From contig NZ_VFQF01000001.1 of assembly GCF_006717145.1 (NCBI RefSeq), positions 434,001 through 498,000 on the forward strand: a DNA stretch of 64,000 bases. The letters run 5' to 3'. The notes beneath the pieces are model-generated. The model saw nothing but the letters and a program-made list of their open reading frames with translations. It was not told the DNA's origin and searched no databases. Origin of the DNA: Humibacillus xanthopallidus (GTDB lineage Bacteria; Actinomycetota; Actinomycetes; Actinomycetales; Dermatophilaceae). This document shows positions 63,212 through 64,000 of this stretch, piece by piece. Both the position numbers and the translations under genes were made by a program. Each line of letters begins with the position of its first letter. The stretch's first letter is position 1.

Positions 63212-64000
63212 GTGAGTGCAGCCGCATGTCCAGCAGCCAGCCAGACCCCTGCGGCACCCGTCCCGGCGCGGCGGCGGACGTGGCGGCGGACGCGGCGGCG
63301 CTTCCTGCCGGTGCTGGCGCTCGTGCTCGCCGTGCTCGCGAGCGTCGGCCTCACGGCACCGGCCCGCTCGGCCGAGTGGATCGTCCTCTGCACCGGCTAC
63401 GACTCGTGCAACGCGGCGGGCTACCCCGACAGCAGCTACAAGGCGGTCTCGTCGACGAGCTACTGGCGCCAGACGACGGGCCACAACTGCACGAACTACG
63501 TCGCCTACCGCCTCGTCAAGAACGGTCTGCCCAACGTCAAGCCGGCCTCCCTGACAGGCAACGCCTACAACTGGGGTCCGTCCTTCCCGACGCAGACGAA
63601 CAACAGCCCCGCCAGAGGCGCAGTCGCGTGGTGGAACACGTCCTACTCCGCGACCGGGCACGTGGCCTACGTCGAGAAGGTCATCTCACCCTCGGAGATC
63701 CTTGTCTCCGAAGACAACTGGGGCGGTGACTTCCGGTGGCGCCGCATCACGCTGACCGGCGGTCGCTGGCCCACCGGCTTCATCCACTTCAAAGACCAAG
63801 GCACGAGCGCGCCGACGACAGACACGTCCTGGCAGGTCGCCGGCCCGGTCCGCCTCCTCGACACCCGGACCGGCAACGGCGCCCCGAAGGCGCGCGTCAC
63901 GGGCGGGTCGGCGGTCACGTTCCAGGTCACCGGCCGAGGAGGGATGCCCACCTCCGGCGTCGACAAGGTGCTGCTCAACATCAACGCGACGACCCCCGCC
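63212..64000 (+). CDS. Secreted CHAP-domain amidase with RLLDTR repeat domain (3' partial)
   Basis: The open frame runs from GTG 63212 (GGGAG eight bases upstream) past the window end; 263 residues are seen. The N-terminus has an arginine-rich run (ARRRTWRRTRRRFLP) and a hydrophobic helix ending ARSA, a likely export signal. Residues 57-170 are a CHAP domain with catalytic Cys93 (HNCTNYVAYRLV) and His150 (TGHVAYVEKV), a cell-wall amidase or endopeptidase fold. From about 195 it continues as a VAGPVRLLDTRTGNGAPKA domain, usual in actinobacterial wall-surface proteins. Confidence 0.85.
   Translation, partial: MSAAACPAASQTPAAPVPARRRTWRRTRRRFLPVLALVLAVLASVGLTAPARSAEWIVLCTGYDSCNAAGYPDSSYKAVSSTSYWRQTTGHNCTNYVAYRLVKNGLPNVKPASLTGNAYNWGPSFPTQTNNSPARGAVAWWNTSYSATGHVAYVEKVISPSEILVSEDNWGGDFRWRRITLTGGRWPTGFIHFKDQGTSAPTTDTSWQVAGPVRLLDTRTGNGAPKARVTGGSAVTFQVTGRGGMPTSGVDKVLLNINATTPA

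Overview
The window is chromosomal DNA of a very GC-rich actinobacterium (roughly 70% G+C by eye, codons ending almost always in G or C, many GTG starts). Several conserved actinobacterial gene blocks are recognisable: thyA-folA-dapA-rnj-ftsK, rimO-pgsA-cinA-clgR-DUF3046-recA-recX-miaB-miaA-dapF-hflX, and holA-rpsT-lepA-hemW. A LexA box, an IdeR/DtxR iron box, a SAM-IV type riboswitch and many leaderless-type promoters fit the same phylum. Gene order and motif habits suggest the Intrasporangiaceae (Janibacter/Knoellia/Terrabacter-like); that family call is inference. No rRNA, tRNA, CRISPR array, insertion sequence or prophage was seen.

Layout. 1-580: the 3' end of a phenylacetyl-CoA epoxidase reductase gene (paaE) and small membrane proteins. 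0.7-5.8 kb: thymidylate, folate and lysine synthesis (thyA, folA, dapA), RNase J and a membrane-anchored EEP-family hydrolase. 6.0-9.2 kb, minus strand: an MFS transporter and a class V aminotransferase under a SAM riboswitch. 9.5-12.5 kb: ftsK. 12.7-20.5 kb, minus strand: the complete kdpFABCDE potassium operon, with a divergent ion-channel gene. 21.4-28.0 kb: an M19 dipeptidase, rimO, pgsA, cinA, clgR, then a beta-lactamase-fold hydrolase coupled to a dipeptide epimerase. 28.0-32.8 kb: DUF3352, DUF6221 and DUF3046 proteins, recA and recX. 32.8-43.6 kb: yceI, miaB, def, miaA, an ArsR-SulP pair, dapF, an rRNA-type methyltransferase, hflX and a double GNAT protein. 43.6-49.4 kb: fhs, dinG, holA, rpsT. 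49.5-56.5 kb: a PemK-like protein, an AraJ-like MFS exporter, an iron-regulated Fe(III) ABC transporter and an M48 protease. 56.7-64 kb: lepA, a tyrosine phosphatase, a lipid-anchorless cyclophilin, hemW, an aldehyde dehydrogenase and the start of a secreted CHAP amidase.

Themes. One-carbon, thymidylate and methionine metabolism recurs (thyA, folA, fhs, SAM riboswitch). tRNA/ribosome modification and translation are well represented (miaA, miaB, rimO, def, hflX, lepA, rpsT). Cell-wall peptide and diaminopimelate metabolism is also present (dapA, dapF, dipeptidase, epimerase, serine hydrolase, CHAP). Accessory modules (kdp, iron uptake, sulfate/anion transport) sit inside otherwise conserved blocks.

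The most unusual signals are at the DNA level. (1) The octamer GTATGCCG/CGGCATAC occurs at least 44 times by my reading, against about two expected from composition; it appears in coding DNA in all three reading frames and between genes, while its C-form GTACGCCG is almost absent. (2) The gaps between three convergent gene pairs are filled with inverted-repeat arrays; two arrays share the same 10-bp arms, and the third runs from stop codon to stop codon. (3) Fifteen genes have a TANNNT-type -10 box six to eight bases before the start codon, which implies leaderless mRNAs.
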